Below, one piece after another: positions 41,218 to 54,763 of a stretch of DNA of 64,000 nt. The stretch is from positions 59,109,553-59,173,552 of the forward strand of contig JAQMRL010000001.1 of assembly GCA_035578175.1 (NCBI GenBank), given 5' to 3'. How positions within the stretch are numbered: position 1 is the first letter of the stretch; each line of letters opens with the position of its first letter. Both the position numbers and the translations under genes were made by a program. This DNA is from Catonia carolina (lineage: Eukaryota; Arthropoda; Insecta; Hemiptera; Achilidae). The notes under the pieces were generated by a model. The model was not told the DNA's origin. It saw nothing but the letters and a program-made list of their open reading frames with translations, and searched no databases.

Positions 41218-41395
41218 AAAAGTTTCATCATAAAAATTATGGTTAAAATTAGAGTAAATTTTTAAAGTTAGAAATTTTATAAAAAAAGTTTTAATCACAA
41301 AAATTACGGTTAAAATTAAGGTTAATTTATAAAGTTAGACTGTTTATAAAAAAAATGTTTCATAATAAAAATTATGGTTACCTAATTTATAATTC
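41218..41395 (+). repeat. Short tandem array of about 60-70 bp units
   Basis: Three units share AAAATTATGGTTAAAATTA (ATTACGGTTAAAATTAAGG in the second) and a TAAAGTTAGA block. Confidence 0.6.
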
Positions 41396-43015
41396 ATACA
41401 AATATTCTTCTAATAGAAATATTATGTAAAAACAAGCAACATTAAGTTAGGTTTCCACTTTTTGATCTTAAATTTCATCTGGTGAAATTTGTACCAGATC
41501 AGGATCAATACATTTAGCAGCAGCTATTGTTTTTAAATTAAATAAACATCATGTAATATTTGTGGTACAAGTACAAGTAACACTTTCTTCTTTTCTTCTG
41601 AAATCGGACCTGATTCATATTTAGGGATTATGCTTACATTCTGAAGACCCTTCTTTCTTCTTCGAAGAAAATTTATTTGATTGAACGGATCTTCTTGAAG
41701 GCTATCCCAATAATAGAATGCACCTTCTTGTCCTTTAAGAGATCTTAACCATTGTACATCATGCTATCTAAAAGTGTCTTCTTTTATGTTAACTTTCCTA
41801 ACTACCAGAACGGTTTTTAACAGGGCTGCAAAGTCAAACAGTAGGTTTCTTGTCAATTCAACCCTTAAAATTATTTTTTCCATTTGATCTCACCAATTGA
41901 TATTGGTGAAATAAATAAACTTCTATTGGTATAACGGTTACCTCAACATAAGACCTTTTTGTACAACTAAACAAGACTGAGAAACGAAATCTAAACTCAA
42001 TAAACTACTGTTGGTATGGCCTAACGGTCTCGACTTTATACATTTTGTACAAATAAAAAAGACTGAAAAACTAAATGTAAGGGTATCATTTACAATTAAG
42101 ACTTTTATACCTTTACGTGAAAATAATTTTTTATAAAGCCATTAATTCAATTATACGCCAGTCACATAATTTCCTCCAGGAGATAGTTACACTTAAGCCC
42201 TTTGTACCAATTAAAAGAGATAATTTATCTGAGCTGGCTAGTGCACTTAACACTAAACCGACAATTTTTGACTTAAGACCTTTAAATACAACACCACTAA
42301 TTTACTTTTTTTGTTAAGTTTAGTTTTATATTTTCTAATTGCTTTTACTTTTTTGTGTAATTCTTTGTTATTTCATGCATAATGTTTAGTTTCTTTTTAT
42401 TATTTCATTCAAATGTATGTATCAAATTATGCTCAAATTATTTTGTCTTCTAATTTTTTTTATCTGTTTTTTTGTTGATTAAAATGCTAAATTTTTAATG
42501 TTCATTCATTAAACTGGATCATGAGTATGTGTACGCCCAAAATTATCTTAATAAAGTATTTACTGTAAAAAATGTTATTGTAAGATCAATTTAAAGCAAA
42601 TTGTTAAAATTTAAGTACTATTTTAGATTTAAATTTAGATTTAAATTGTTTTTGTAAATTGTGTAAATAAATTTAATCTGTTCATATAAATGTGTACTTT
42701 TTTCGTCTGATAACCCACGAAGAAATATTCAATAAAGGCGGGAAAAGATTTTCTTTTCTCCTTTTAACTATAATTAATAAAATATCATTTTTTAATTTCT
42801 TAAAATAATTTGAATAAACCAAGTTATTTAATCTGAGAAAAATAATTTCATTAAAAATATTCCATTTTCAGCAATATTTTTGTAAATATTGAATTACTGG
42901 ATCTATTTAGCGGTAATTGGAATTACTGCCGCTAAAGACGAGTACGTCTGTTTAAAATTATGCTCTTTAATAACACAGAATAATAATTAAAAAGCAGCAT
43001 TTAAATTGCAAAGTT
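41396..43015. other. AT-rich spacer
   Basis: No convincing gene. Bases 42520-42550 and 42900-43005 are related to the tandem unit at 47467-47767 (GTGTACGCCCAA; TTTAGCGGTAA; AAAAAGCAGC). Confidence 0.4.
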
Positions 43016-43309
43016 GATGAATGGATTGGTCGTCGTGGTACAATCGAATGGCCTGCGCGTTCGCCAGACTCAACGTCATGTGATTTTTCACTGTGGGACA
43101 TTGTAAAGGAAGTAGTGTATTCTTCCAAGCCAAAAAACCTGTACGAACTAATAAGTTCAATTGAAATTGCATTTGAATATGTAAATGACGATAAAATGTT
43201 ACTAATGAAAATTTGTGAATCAATTTTAAGTCGCTGTATAGTGATAGAGAATCATGGTGGACATTTTGAACACTTGCTGCAACATTTCCAAGGTAATATA
43301 ATATTGTGA
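43016..43309 (+). pseudogene. C-terminal fragment of a mariner-like transposase
   Basis: The open frame starts DEWIGRRGTIEWPARSPDST and contains CDFSLWDIVKEVVYSSKP, corresponding to the region of the third catalytic Asp and the tail of the transposase at 23454-24515 ([19 protein letters not shown]), with the same HFEHLLQHF-like end. The first two catalytic blocks are missing and no TIRs are evident, so it is a dead fragment. Confidence 0.75.
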
Positions 43310-43491
43310 CACTTATCTCTAAGGCCCGTTTCGGGATCTGGTACATTAATTAATTAACACACTACAAACTACTACATACAGAGGTTAGGATTCTTAAGTA
43401 AGCAATACATCCAGCTTATCTGCTCAAAGTCATCCCTCTTGCAAACCTCATCTGATACGGCAGAAAAGTGCAGTTAACGATACTTAATTTA

Positions 43492-43557
<66 letters not shown>
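43492..43557. repeat. (CA)n microsatellite
   Basis: About 33 uninterrupted CA units. Confidence 0.95.
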
Positions 43558-43563
<6 letters not shown>

Positions 43564-45640
43564 AAGCACATCAGCATACTCGCTTACACAACTAGAAAAA
43601 AATCAATAATATAATGTGCATCTACCGACTGCCCGATTTATTTGACGAGCTAGTTAACCAACGCCGCGGATAACTGATCTAATCTCAATTGCATTGCGAG
43701 TATAATAAAAAACGTTGTTAAATTTTTGTAAACTTAAATTTTATAACAGTACCAACAACCTATCCTGCTCTCTGAATACATTTCTAATACCTATATGTAG
43801 TTAAATACTTCAGTAATATGTCAGTATACATCGGACAGTAGCAAAACGTGCGCCACCGTTTCATTTACCCTCAAATTACTCTTCGCAATTAATATAAAAA
43901 CCAGAATTATTTATATACACAATAATAGCTCTGTCCGTAGCCAGCCTCAGCTGCGATATACATACATCTCAGTTTATGAATGTTAATCTTAAATCGAAAC
44001 AGCTTTCCTATTTCAAAGTTTGGGTTCAGGGATTTACACGCCGGGAAACTAACAGAAGAAATTGCTCTCTGCCTATCCGACGCCTAAACAACATTCAAAT
44101 GCGATACAAATAAATTTTTTTCTTGCGTTTCAAGTCCATTAAACAAGCAGAATCCAAGACTCACAATTTTCCTCTTTACTATTATAAAACACTAAATTAT
44201 TACGCCTGGGAAACCCTTCCAACTTATCTAACCGCCCGTCGATGAATTGGTTTCTTCTAAATTTTCAAATTTATTTTTTAAATATACTACCTTACCCTGG
44301 ACGCTATCAAAAACTCTTTTTAAGTCCGCGACAATACTTTTTATTACAGCGATGTTACACTCACAATTAAATCCAATTTACTCCAAACATCGTTGATTGT
44401 TTTAGCCATTTTTGTACAAAATAAATGATACTTTTTACTTTAATAAAAAAACATGTGAAATAAAACTAAATCGGACACGATTAAACAGGAACGATAGCGA
44501 CTCAAGTAGTACCGCACACCAGATTAATTCCAACATTCGCTTGCTATTCCAACGTCCGCTCACTACGGCTACCCCAACGCAACTCCTTAGTCGCGTACTT
44601 ACCAAACTGTTATATTAAATTTTCTACAACATTTGGAAACTAATTAAAATTACTCCGGATTTTCTAACACGTTTGGGGCAGACGTTATTTAAGTTTCACG
44701 GAAAACATTTGCACACCGCGCCTGTTGCTCCAAATTTCCAAAGCAGAAACACAAAGTGTTTAAATTTATTTTTGGCCGTATGATACACCAACATTTTTGT
44801 CATAACTTGTTGCTTTTGAATTTAATGTTACTAAAATAATATTTTACAAATCCCTAGTCTAATTAAAATCATAAAGGTCTAGGTACCATTTTTCTCACCT
44901 TTCTTCGTGAAATATAATTCTACATTTCAGATTTTTGGTTCCTACGTTCGTATACCTTTTTACGAGGGGGAATATTTTTAAGTCACAAATACGCATAAAA
45001 AACTGAGTAATGGTTTAGAATTTTTGCTGGAGAACTTCAAAATATTAGCAAATTTTTTACTTTTTCAAATTGACAGTACTGCCACTAAAATGGGTTTGGG
45101 TAAATGATTTTAATACCAAAATTTTCTTTTGTATGTGGTCTACAAAAAACGAATATTATATTTTCAAAAAAATAATCCACTAAAAACATAAATGCAATAT
45201 TTCGAAATGAAAAAAATTGTGATAAAGGCAAAAACAACACAATTCGATTCTTACTATCGACGCAAACGATATCGATATAACGATAAATAAACGCAACGAT
45301 ATCGCAGTTTCGTACTATTTTCTACGGCATTTAGATTTACCTTAAATTTTTTCAAATTTGTTTGAGGAAAAATGCTGGCCGTAGGTCTAGATTACGCAGC
45401 AATGCCGAATCATGAATAGTTATCCGGCGTTCTTTACTATGTTCTGGCAGTGTTAAAACAGTTATTAATCGCTAACCCTTCCAAACAAAGATTAATTTTA
45501 ATTGGTAATTATGAAGATATAAGTATTCATCTAAGTGTTATTTCTGTAATTTGTTACTGTACGAGTAGCAAAATACTTCTAATTTTTAAAATACTATAGG
45601 CATTCTACTAATTTCTACTTGTACTTGCCTATGTGAATAC
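43558..45640. other. Spacer without a supported gene
   Basis: AT-rich. On the - strand about 44231-44385 reads as a short helical, possibly coiled-coil peptide (VADLKRVFDSVQGKVVYLKN) ending in a stop; it could be a relic of a LINE ORF1, but it is too short to claim. Confidence 0.35.
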
Positions 45641-46045
45641 ATAGGAGGGAAAGTATTGGTTTTTTGTCGATTTTAAGAAGTCGAGTTTTCTCCGGATATA
45701 CACGTTTTCAAAGCCCTTGAACCGAAAAAAATATTTTTAGCGATTGGTCTGTATGTTTGTACCTTGTGAGTCTGCGCGCTTGTGTGTGTGTGTGTGTGTG
45801 TGTGAAAGAGAGAGAACAAAAGATCAGACGAACAGAATATCGTACGAAGTGGAAACTAAGACTTAAGTTAGGTACCACTACAGTACCCGGTACGGAACTT
45901 TCATAAAAATCTGTCAACCGGAAGTAGTAGTTTATTCGTGCGTTTTTCACTTTTTTGCCGTTTTCTCAAAACCGGTTCCTACATTTTATTTAAACATCGC
46001 CTCATTTACTATATTTTGTATGCTCTACAAAATAGGGTAGTGTTG
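45641..46045 (+). repeat. Dispersed repeat family R, copy 3
   Basis: Contains AGCGATTGGTCTGTATGTTTG, a GT run near 45781-45803, ATATCGTACGAAGTGGAAAC and AAACCGGTTCCTAC, as in copies 1 and 2. It is the shortest copy. Confidence 0.7.
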
Positions 46046-47087
46046 TAAGTTTGGATTTTTTTTTGATTATACAAGAAATTTTTATTTGCAACTGTATAAA
46101 ATTAACAACAAGCAAATTATTTGATAAAAACGGATACAAATATTGACAAATTGTAAGACAATGAGGAGATCACTGCCCATTGACAGTACTCTAACCGTTA
46201 TCATTAGGTTACTTCATTATTTTTTTTATTATTTACTTATTTCATTTTGTTTTTCTTTCATTTTGACGTCTCATGATATCTCTACTCCAGAATCGTTTCA
46301 GTCTCCGTATAGGGGCAGTTGGTAAATTTGGTGTGTCTAGGTCAACAATCAGCTGGTTTGAATTATTGTGTAATTTTTTTTAAATCGTGTGTATGTGCGT
46401 AGGAACTCTTCGCTAATGTATGGGACGTTTAAGTCCGTTTTTAGTGTATCGTTCGTTACGTAAGTTTGAAATTAAATAAATAAAAAAAATGAAATTAATA
46501 AAACGATTTTTTTTTAAATTAACTAAACAAAATTTGATTTTACATAAATTAAATTGATTTTCTTGAATTAGTTTTATAACTATTGATGACACTTTAAATA
46601 TAATTCTAATTGCGTTAATGACTTTAATTGTACCTATAAAATATCGATCTGAAAATGTTTAATTTTATTAATATTGTTTAATGAGCTCAATTATAAGTTA
46701 AGAGTTTATAGTTACGATTTTATTCTTGAATTCTTACAGTCTTCTAATTGGCTTCTTGTCCATCCATCGATTGGACCTTTATTATAAGGATTATACGTAA
46801 TCGTTATTTTTTTTTAAAAACATACTTAGGATTTCCAGATCTATGATCTGGAGTATTTAGTGACTGATTACTAACTGCCGGAGTTAGACTTCCAATGGAA
46901 CACTACACGATGACATACGCGTTCTTTACGTCAACGACACTTATCTAAAACTGTCCTGAAGTTCAGAGACAAACTTCACAATCATAATAATCCCTTAATT
47001 AGTAATATCAATTCTACGGACCTACCAGGAATCGCACAAAGACGACTGAAACGCTGTTGGAGTAGACATGATACATTAACGTATTAG
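46046..47087. other. Spacer
   Basis: AT-rich, no supported feature. Confidence 0.45.
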
Positions 47088-47400
47088 GGTTACACCACTA
47101 TTTTTAAATTTATTATATCTATTTTTTGTTTTATGGGTGCTACTTCCAGGGCTACAAAAACACTTGTTTTTTATCATATGGACAGAAGAGGTAGATATGT
47201 ATAAGACACTAGTCAGAATTATCTCCTCTAATAAGTAATGAATTTTATTATACAGCCAGACTCTGTGGTGAACGGAGTGAAAGTATCATTTTCAGGGGGC
47301 TTGCAAGCTAATAAGCATATATTTCCAGGCAGCGAGGAAGGCAAATGTAAACCACCACACACCTTGTATTACCTAGTAAAGGGTCTAGAGATTTTACTTT
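47088..47400 (+). repeat. Diverged copy 4 of the 400-bp repeat
   Basis: Begins TTACACCACTATTTTTAAAT as at 39274, then AGAAGAGGTAGATATG and CCAGACTCTGTGGTGAA. Truncated at the 3' end. Confidence 0.6.
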
Positions 47401-47466
47401 AGAGATTTTCTAGAGATTTTTACTTTTTTTATGTTAAATTTCTTTTCTTTGGTTTTACTTTTGTGT

Positions 47467-47767
47467 GTAGTTAACTGGATTACGAATATGTACACGCCCA
47501 ATTTTTAATAACTGTATCTATTTAGCGGTAAATTTTACCGCTACAATTACGTACTGTTTAAAATTATGCTGTTTAATAATACAGTAAAATTAAAAAGCAG
47601 CGTTAATGTAATTAACTGGATTACGAATATGTACACGCCCAATTTTTAATAACTGTATCTATTTAGCGGTAAATTTTTACCGCTACATTTTTACCGCTAA
47701 AATTACGTACTGTTTAAAATTATGCTGTTTAATAATACAGTAAAATTAAAAAGCAGCGTTAATGTAG
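47467..47767 (+). repeat. Two tandem units of about 140-155 bp with an internal palindrome
   Basis: Each unit runs from TTAACTGGATTACGAATATG to AAAAAGCAGCGTTAATGTA. The first has the perfect palindrome TAGCGGTAAA-t-TTTACCGCTA at 47523-47543; the second has it expanded. Confidence 0.75.
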
Positions 47768-47983
47768 TTCAATTATTATTTTATTTTTATATATGAATAA
47801 AAAACTAAGGGATTAAGGGTTGATTGATCAAGTGGGTAGCAGGTATAGAAGAAGACAGAGAACACGTGCAACCTTTTTTTTGATAGTGTACCATTCGGTC
47901 GGTCGGCATGTCGGTCTATATTTGTCGGAATAAAACCAAAGGACCCCTATCAAAACATTGACCCTTTTTTATGTAGTAGGCCA
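47768..47983. other. Spacer downstream of the polymerase remnant
   Basis: Nothing that I can support. Confidence 0.4.
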
Positions 47984-49045
47984 TTATGTCCGTAGGCTAA
48001 AAGTCACGTTTCGACTATGATCAGTTTCTTCTACCTCCTCCTTCGCCTCCTTCTCTTCTTCTACGGCTTTTACCCGCCAATGACCGTGCGCTAGGGTGTC
48101 GTGTGAATTTCGGAGAAGGTACCGCTCGTCGTCCGATGATGACAAGGATAGGTTCTGATGTTTAAGCGTATAAATTTTGTGCTTTAAACTTCGTATATGT
48201 TGGTTAGATGTGTAGAATTTCATTGACTCCTCCAAACATTTTTTGTACAGCTCATGACGAAGATCTTCTTTAATGGACCGACGTTTCACACCTTCCGCCA
48301 CCTTTTTTTCTTTTTTGTCTTCAAGCTGCAAAGAATACATTTTTGCACGCAGTCCGACAAATTCCCTAATCGCCCTGCCATGCATTTCGTCCTTAAATGT
48401 TCCTAGCTTCTTCTTATTCACTAGATTGAAGCACTGGTGGTTGACGGGATAATCGGATGTATCGAACCGGTCGAGATCGTTCATCATATAATCATAGATA
48501 TTTTCAGTTTCAATCTGGTAAAGAAGGCTGTCAGTGTCAGTCATAAGCAGTTTTATTTTGTCTCCATACCGGGCTTTGGAGTACCTATAATGGAACTCAT
48601 ACATTATATGTTTGCTTATATCTAAAACACAGAAGCCCACGTAAATCGGCTTGTTCAACTTGATGACGGTCTTCTTTAACGACACGCCCGCTACACGATC
48701 GTTAAATGGAAACCATGATTTCAAGCGTGGTTTAGCTATTAGTCTGTTCAGTTTTACCGGGTCCATTACCAGGTGAAAATCGATTTCGTTTCTCACATTT
48801 TCCAAACTCTCTCCGTAAACAGCGTTAATCAATTTAAAAAAATCTTGTTTCAAATTTATTTTCTGCCTCTTTCCTCCGCTGGGTGCATCCACCTTTTCTG
48901 TTAAAACGACAGTACTCGGTGAATCTTCTCCAACTTCATCCCAAATTTTGTGTACTGTTGCAGGTTCCGATAATGTAGCACGTACTTTTCTCTTTCGTCT
49001 ACGGTCGTAAGGAGTTTAACTGATAAAGGCGTTCTGTTGGAAACG
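47984..49045 (-). pseudogene. C-terminal part of a virus-type family-B DNA polymerase
   Basis: The frame from about 48892 to the stop at 47984 (302 codons, open further upstream to about 49010) contains KQDFFKLINAVYGESLENVR, the KxxxNSxYG-like block (motif B), and LMTDTDSLLYQI, the DTDS palm motif C. It continues into LGTFKDEMHG and a basic tail ending in a Glu-rich stretch. These blocks mark the protein-primed DNA polymerases of Polintons/Mavericks and related viruses (DNA_pol_B_2), enzymes that copy a linear genome. The exonuclease part is 6 kb away at 55182-56832, across two LINEs. Motif A and neighbouring sequence are absent, so the gene is dead. Confidence 0.8.
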
Positions 49046-49607
49046 TTTTTTTTTTTTTTTTTTTAAGGCGAAAAACCTTAGCGAGGTTATCATCGCCTGC
49101 TGTTCTACACAAGGGTGTAAAAAAGCCCGAGTGCAGAACGCCTTTTATAATATATATATATATATAATACTTAAAATCTTATAAGCTAATATCACAGACA
49201 AATTAACTAAAAAACGCTAAAAAACACAAAAACATATACACATAAACGTAAACCTAATATCACAGTCAGAATAAATGTCAATAACATTGACACTTATATA
49301 ATTAAAATCTTAAAAACTAGTATCACAACCAAAAAAAAATATTAAAAATTACATTAAAAATAAAAATTATCACAGACATAGCCGTCGCAAAAGGCTGTAA
49401 AGGGGCCTCATAATAAAAACACAGACATATATATACAACTTACAACTAATATAAATAAATATACTATAGAATAAAAACTATTTACGCATATAAAACATTG
49501 AAATACCCCAGACTGTCATATAAATACAAACTTACAACTAATATAAATATATATACTATAGAATAAAAACTATTTACACATATAAAACATTGAAACACCC
49601 CAGACTG

Positions 49608-52600
49608 TCAGACACTGTTGTACACACTAATGGATCGTAAAAATTTTAAAGCCACGTCCAAAATGGGGCTTTCATCAACGAGTATACACCTTAATTCAGA
49701 GGGAATCTTGAATCGCCGACGCAGAGCTGCGTAGCAGACGCAATCAATTAAAACATGTTTGACTGTCAAAGGACAATCGCATCTGCCACAAATTGGAGCA
49801 TCACCAGACGTCATGAGATACCCATGAGTTAATCTGGTGTGCCCAATTCTAAGTCGCGCGATGACAACTTCTTCCCTTCTGTTCTTCCTCAGTGACGTAT
49901 CCCAGGGCTTAACATTATCTTTTATTTCACGAAGCTTGTTGCCATGAGAGCCAGTCCATTCTACCTGCCAGAAATCAGTGATGACACGCTTCACCAGGCC
50001 CACGAAATCTGACACAGTCAGATATTGCGTGAAGGCCGGTTGGCGTGCCGCCTCCTTAGCGGCCAAATCAGCAGCCTCATTTCCCGAGATTCCAGCATGA
50101 CCCGGAACCCAGCAGAAAACAACGCTTACTCCTCTATCGTTAAGCTGCTTCACGGTGCCGTGGACATCTGCAACTAGCGGGTGGCGTGAATATATATCAC
50201 TAATTGACTGCAGGGCACTGAGCGAATCAGTGCACACCAACACCCGACGCCCACGCACACAGACTACAGACAGAGCTTTACTAATAGCATAAAGTTCAGC
50301 CGTGTAAACACTGGTTCCCACAGGTAATCCAAACAAATAGGTTCTCCCATTAGCAACAAACGAGCAACCAACTCCAACATCCGACTTTGATCCATCAGTG
50401 TATACAACCGTAGATGGTTTAATAGCTTCAACTAACTCACAGAAAATGCTATTAAATACCACAGAACTTGTGTCTGCCTTTCAGTATTTACACATTTCAA
50501 AGTTAAAGTGTAACTGAGCGATGGTCCAGGGTGGAAATAGACACGAATTACTCGGGTAGACACGAGGCATCGCAATATCGAGGTTATTGCATATCTCCAA
50601 CGCTCTTACACCGAATGGTGAAGGTTGTCGGGCGTTCATCAGATGCAAATCATGACAGGGGTTATTGAGAATGATATCATGCAAAAAATGATAAGGTCTA
50701 GCTTTCAACTTAGCAAAGTACGTCAATATAAGCTGCTGGCGACGTCTGTGTAACGACATTTCTCCACTTTCAACTAAGATGCTGACAACAGGGCTAGAAC
50801 GGAAGGCACCTGTAGACAATCTTAAACATGAATTGTGGACTGAGTCAAGCATTCTCAGAGAAGTGGGAGTAGCAGATGAGTACGCTACAGCACCATAATC
50901 TATACATGATCGCACTAGAGCCTTGTAGAACCTTATCATACATGATCTATCGGCTCCCCAACCTGTACCTGTAAGAACACGCAGAATATCAACCACCTTT
51001 AGGCACCTAGTCCGTAGGTCTTTAATATGCGTAACCCATGTTAGTCTTTTATCGAATATTACACCTAGAAACCTGATTTCAGTGCTAACATTAATATGCT
51101 GACCCATTAAATACAGTCTTGGAACACTATCAGTCCGAATCCGGCAAAACTGGATGCATTTAGTCTTTTCAGGAGAAAAATTAAAACCAGTCTGCCGTGA
51201 CCATTCCTCAAGACGGTATATAGTAAGCTGTAGGGCTCGTTCAGCTGAGACAACATTTCTAGATGCAACATATATCGCAAAATCATCTACAAACAAAGAA
51301 CATTTAATAGGGTACACGCAACATTTCACAATATTGTTTATGGCAACCGCAAATAGAGTACAACTAATTACACTCCCCTGCGGTATACCATTTTCCAAAT
51401 CAAACCTGTTCGACAAACTCTGACCAACCCTAACGCAGAATGATCGGTCATCCAGAAAGTCTTTAATGAAGGCCAACATGTTCCCAGCGATGCCCCACTC
51501 CCGCAAGGTATTAAGAATACCTCGTCGCCAAGCCGAATCATATGCTTTTTTCAAATCAAAGAATACGGCAACGAGGCGCTGCCGCAATGCAAACGCATTG
51601 CAGATAGCCGTCTCAAGGGCCACCAAGTGGTGTGTCGAAGACCTCCCTCTCCGAAAACCGCTCTGTTCAGGAGCGAGGAAGTCATTCTTTTCCAGATACC
51701 ACATGAGACGACTATTCACCATTCTTTCCATCACCTTACATACAACACTTGTTAAAGAGATGGGGCGATAGCTAGAGGCCAACGTTTTATCTTTGCCAGG
51801 TTTGAGGATCGGGACAACAATTGCTTCTTTCCAAGATTCTGGAAGCTTTCCAGAAGCGTATATTTTATTAAAAATATGTAGTAGTTGCCTTAAGCCAGAA
51901 TCTGGTAAATGCGCTATCATCGAAAGTGTAATTTCATCTCCTCCAGGCGAGGTATTTCGAGAAACTTTGAGCGCTTTTCTTAGTTCAGGCATTGAAAAAG
52001 GAATGTTCAGAGGATCATTTGTGACCGCTATATGGAAAGGAAGAGATTCAATGGTTTGCTTATGATTTTGAAATTGAATTGAATATGAAGACGTGAGAGA
52101 CGCTGATCTTAACGAAGAACCAATTGCATTCGCAATGTCGATTGGTGACGTAATTACGGAACCGTCAGTTTGCAACCCTGCAACTCGGTGCGGAGACGTC
52201 TTTCCACACACGGACCGCAGTCTTCTCCACACCGTTGTCACAGGGGTATTCCTGTTAATATCTGCAACATAACAGCTCCATGACTCTCTCTTACTCTCTA
52301 GAAATACACGCCTACAGCAGGCCCGAGCTCTTCGGTACGCTTCCAGGTTTGCATCCGTAGGTCTGCGACTAAAAATGCGCAAGGTCCTACGGCGGTCCTG
52401 AAGTGCCTCCTTACAACGATCATTCCACCAGGGTACCGGCGGACGCCGCGCTTTTCCCGATGTTTTAGGAATGCTCTGGGCAGCTGCTGCAGACATCCTC
52501 TCTACAAAGGAAGGCTTCGTGCATCATCATCATCTTCATATTCAGATTCCATTAAACTTGAAAACTCATTCCACCGTGCAAGCTTTTCAATCCATCGTTT

Positions 52601-53293
52601 CGGAAGGTCACCGACAGGCTGGTAGTCAAAAAATTCAACCACCACCGGTCGGTGATCACTTCCGTACAGGTCCGGCAGTACTCTCCACATCAACCTTGGA
52701 ACAAGGGACGGGCTGCAGAAAGGAAGGTCCAAGCACGACCAGGATCCTGTTGAGGATGACATGAATGTTTCAGATCCATCGTTCAATAGACATAAGTCTA
52801 AATCACTCCGGACCCTCTCCACCATGTGACCTCTACCATTGCACAGTGAGGAGCCCCAAGAATAATGGTGACCATTGAAATCTCCTAAGACGATATATGG
52901 AGCTGGTAACTGTTCCAGCAATTCTCTCATGGCTAGGTATGAAATGTCTGTGTTTGGTGGTAAATAAACATTACACACGCAAACCGACACCGGGACAGTT
53001 ATCCTGATTGCCACAGCCTGAAGATCCGTTTGGATATCCAGACTCATCCCCTGCATTGACTGGTGAAGTAATATTGCAACGCCATCACCAGGGCCACCAT
53101 GCAGGGAATCTTTCCTAAACATTTCGTATCCACGAAAGGATAATCGGATATCAGGTTGTAACATCGTCTCTTGCAGGCAAAGCGCAAACGGACACTTATC
53201 CCGGATCAATACCTTTATATCTTCATACCTAGACCGGATCCCCCGAACATTCCATTGAATTAAACTATTAAAGAGTATTTCGCAACGGAGGAG
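49608..53293 (-). pseudogene. ORF2 of LINE copy D, broken
   Basis: Endonuclease (53293-52502), RT (52496-50481) and RNase H (50462-49608) are all recognisable and closely similar to copy B. Two lesions separate the three open parts: a 7-bp deletion near 52510 (copy B AGACAACAGGCTTC against AGGCTTC) and a TGA in place of TCA after FEMCKY at 50481. Like copy B, it begins in frame directly after the ORF1 TAA. Confidence 0.85.
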
Positions 53294-54557
53294 TTACGTT
53301 TCAAACACAATTTTCTCCTTCCCTTTTTCCCCTTTTACTTGTATAAAGCCCTTTTCTAGGGCCGATGAATCTCCTATCATATCGTGGATCTTGGACCCAG
53401 ACGGAGGAGATTTTAGAAATTTAGACGCTTCCGCTGGAAGCGTCTTGAATACTGAAAGGGGTTTTCCCTTTGAGGTAGAGGCTGTCTTACTTGACAGCTG
53501 AGCTTTTGTACTCTGGGTCGCAGAAAGGTTACACACTTGAGACACTGAGCTCTTTGAACCAATTTCTGTTTGCTTGGTGCTTAATAACGCTTTTAGTGCA
53601 GAAGTTAGGGAAGCAACCTGTTTAGTGAGGTTCTCAACAACACTCTTCAACTCAACGCATGACGAGCACTCACCAGACACACGAGACTGGACACTAGTTG
53701 CAGCTGCAAACGAAATGTCAGGCTGGACTGCATTTCGAATGCTATTTCGTTTTCTGTACTCGCTCCGGGCAGCGGGAAAGGAAAGCTTCTGTTCAGACGA
53801 AATTTTCTGAATTTCCCGTTCTTCTTTATACTTGGGGCATTCCCGAGACCTTGCTGAATGACTTCCTTTACAGTTTGCACACAGTTCTTTTTCAGAAGTG
53901 CATTCGCTGTCTTAAGTGGTCAGGTGAACTGCACTTTGCGCAAATCGCAGGTTTTTTGCAGTTAGTTTTCGTATGTCCGTATTCCTGGCACTGAAAACAG
54001 CGCAGAGGGTTTGGGACATACGGTCTCACTCGAACAGACAAGTAGCCCAACTTAAGACGATCCGGAGGTTGAGGGGTGGAAAATGTTATGATAAGTGTCG
54101 GGGTACCGACATCAATTCCATTTTCCCGACGCGTAACTCTTTTGACTTGCGTCACTCTCTGGGAGGTAAGCTCCTCCAATAACTCAGCCTCAGACATATC
54201 TTGTATATCTCGAGAGTAAACCACTCCTCGAGATGAGTTGAGGGATCTGTGCGGTTCTACAGTGACTGTAGTACTTCCTATTTGTGTAATTTTAACAACG
54301 CTGCTACTTTGCTTCGCAGACGTTGTTTCAATTAACAAAGTACCATTTCTTAGTTTTTTAATTGAATGTGGCGAGCCACAAACCGACTGCACAGACCTGT
54401 TAATAATGAAGGGGGAAACTTTTGATAGCGACCCTTCTTCTGCAACACAACGAACAACGAAAAATTTGTCCGTGTTACTTAATACACCACTATCACTATC
54501 GTCAGACAAGCTAGACCATAGTCTTTTCATGCCAAGGGAAGATTGTTTGGTTGACAT
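53294..54557 (-). pseudogene. ORF1 of LINE copy D, frameshifted
   Basis: It starts [19 protein letters not shown] at 54557 and keeps the first knuckle, [14 protein letters not shown]. One extra base near 53910 (TCTTAAG against TCTAAG in copy B) shifts the frame in the second knuckle; the remaining sequence continues in other frames to EKIVFET-TAA. It does not have the nonsense codon of copy B, so the two copies were damaged independently. Confidence 0.8.
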
Positions 54558-54763
54558 TATCTAAGTGCTTTTCCAGTCATCGTGAAAGCAAGGTGCAGGC
54601 GGAGAGATGACCCGCGCACGCCGCAGGTCCCTAGTAAAAAGAAGGACCCGGCCGAGTACTCCCGGCAGCCATCTCCCACATATTTCATCCGGGCCGGGGA
54701 GTCAGGTACTGCCTGACCCACTGATACCGACGTCCCAGAGGCTCGCACGCAGCAGTAAGAGCT

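Noticed and set aside
42117..42317. Short + strand ORF
   Set aside because: No domain, start context or neighbour supports it.
43492..43557. CRISPR-like or regulatory array
   Set aside because: It is a plain CA microsatellite; no array of spacers occurs anywhere in the window.
44231..44385. Short coiled-coil-like peptide on the - strand
   Set aside because: Only about 50 codons between stops; could be chance.
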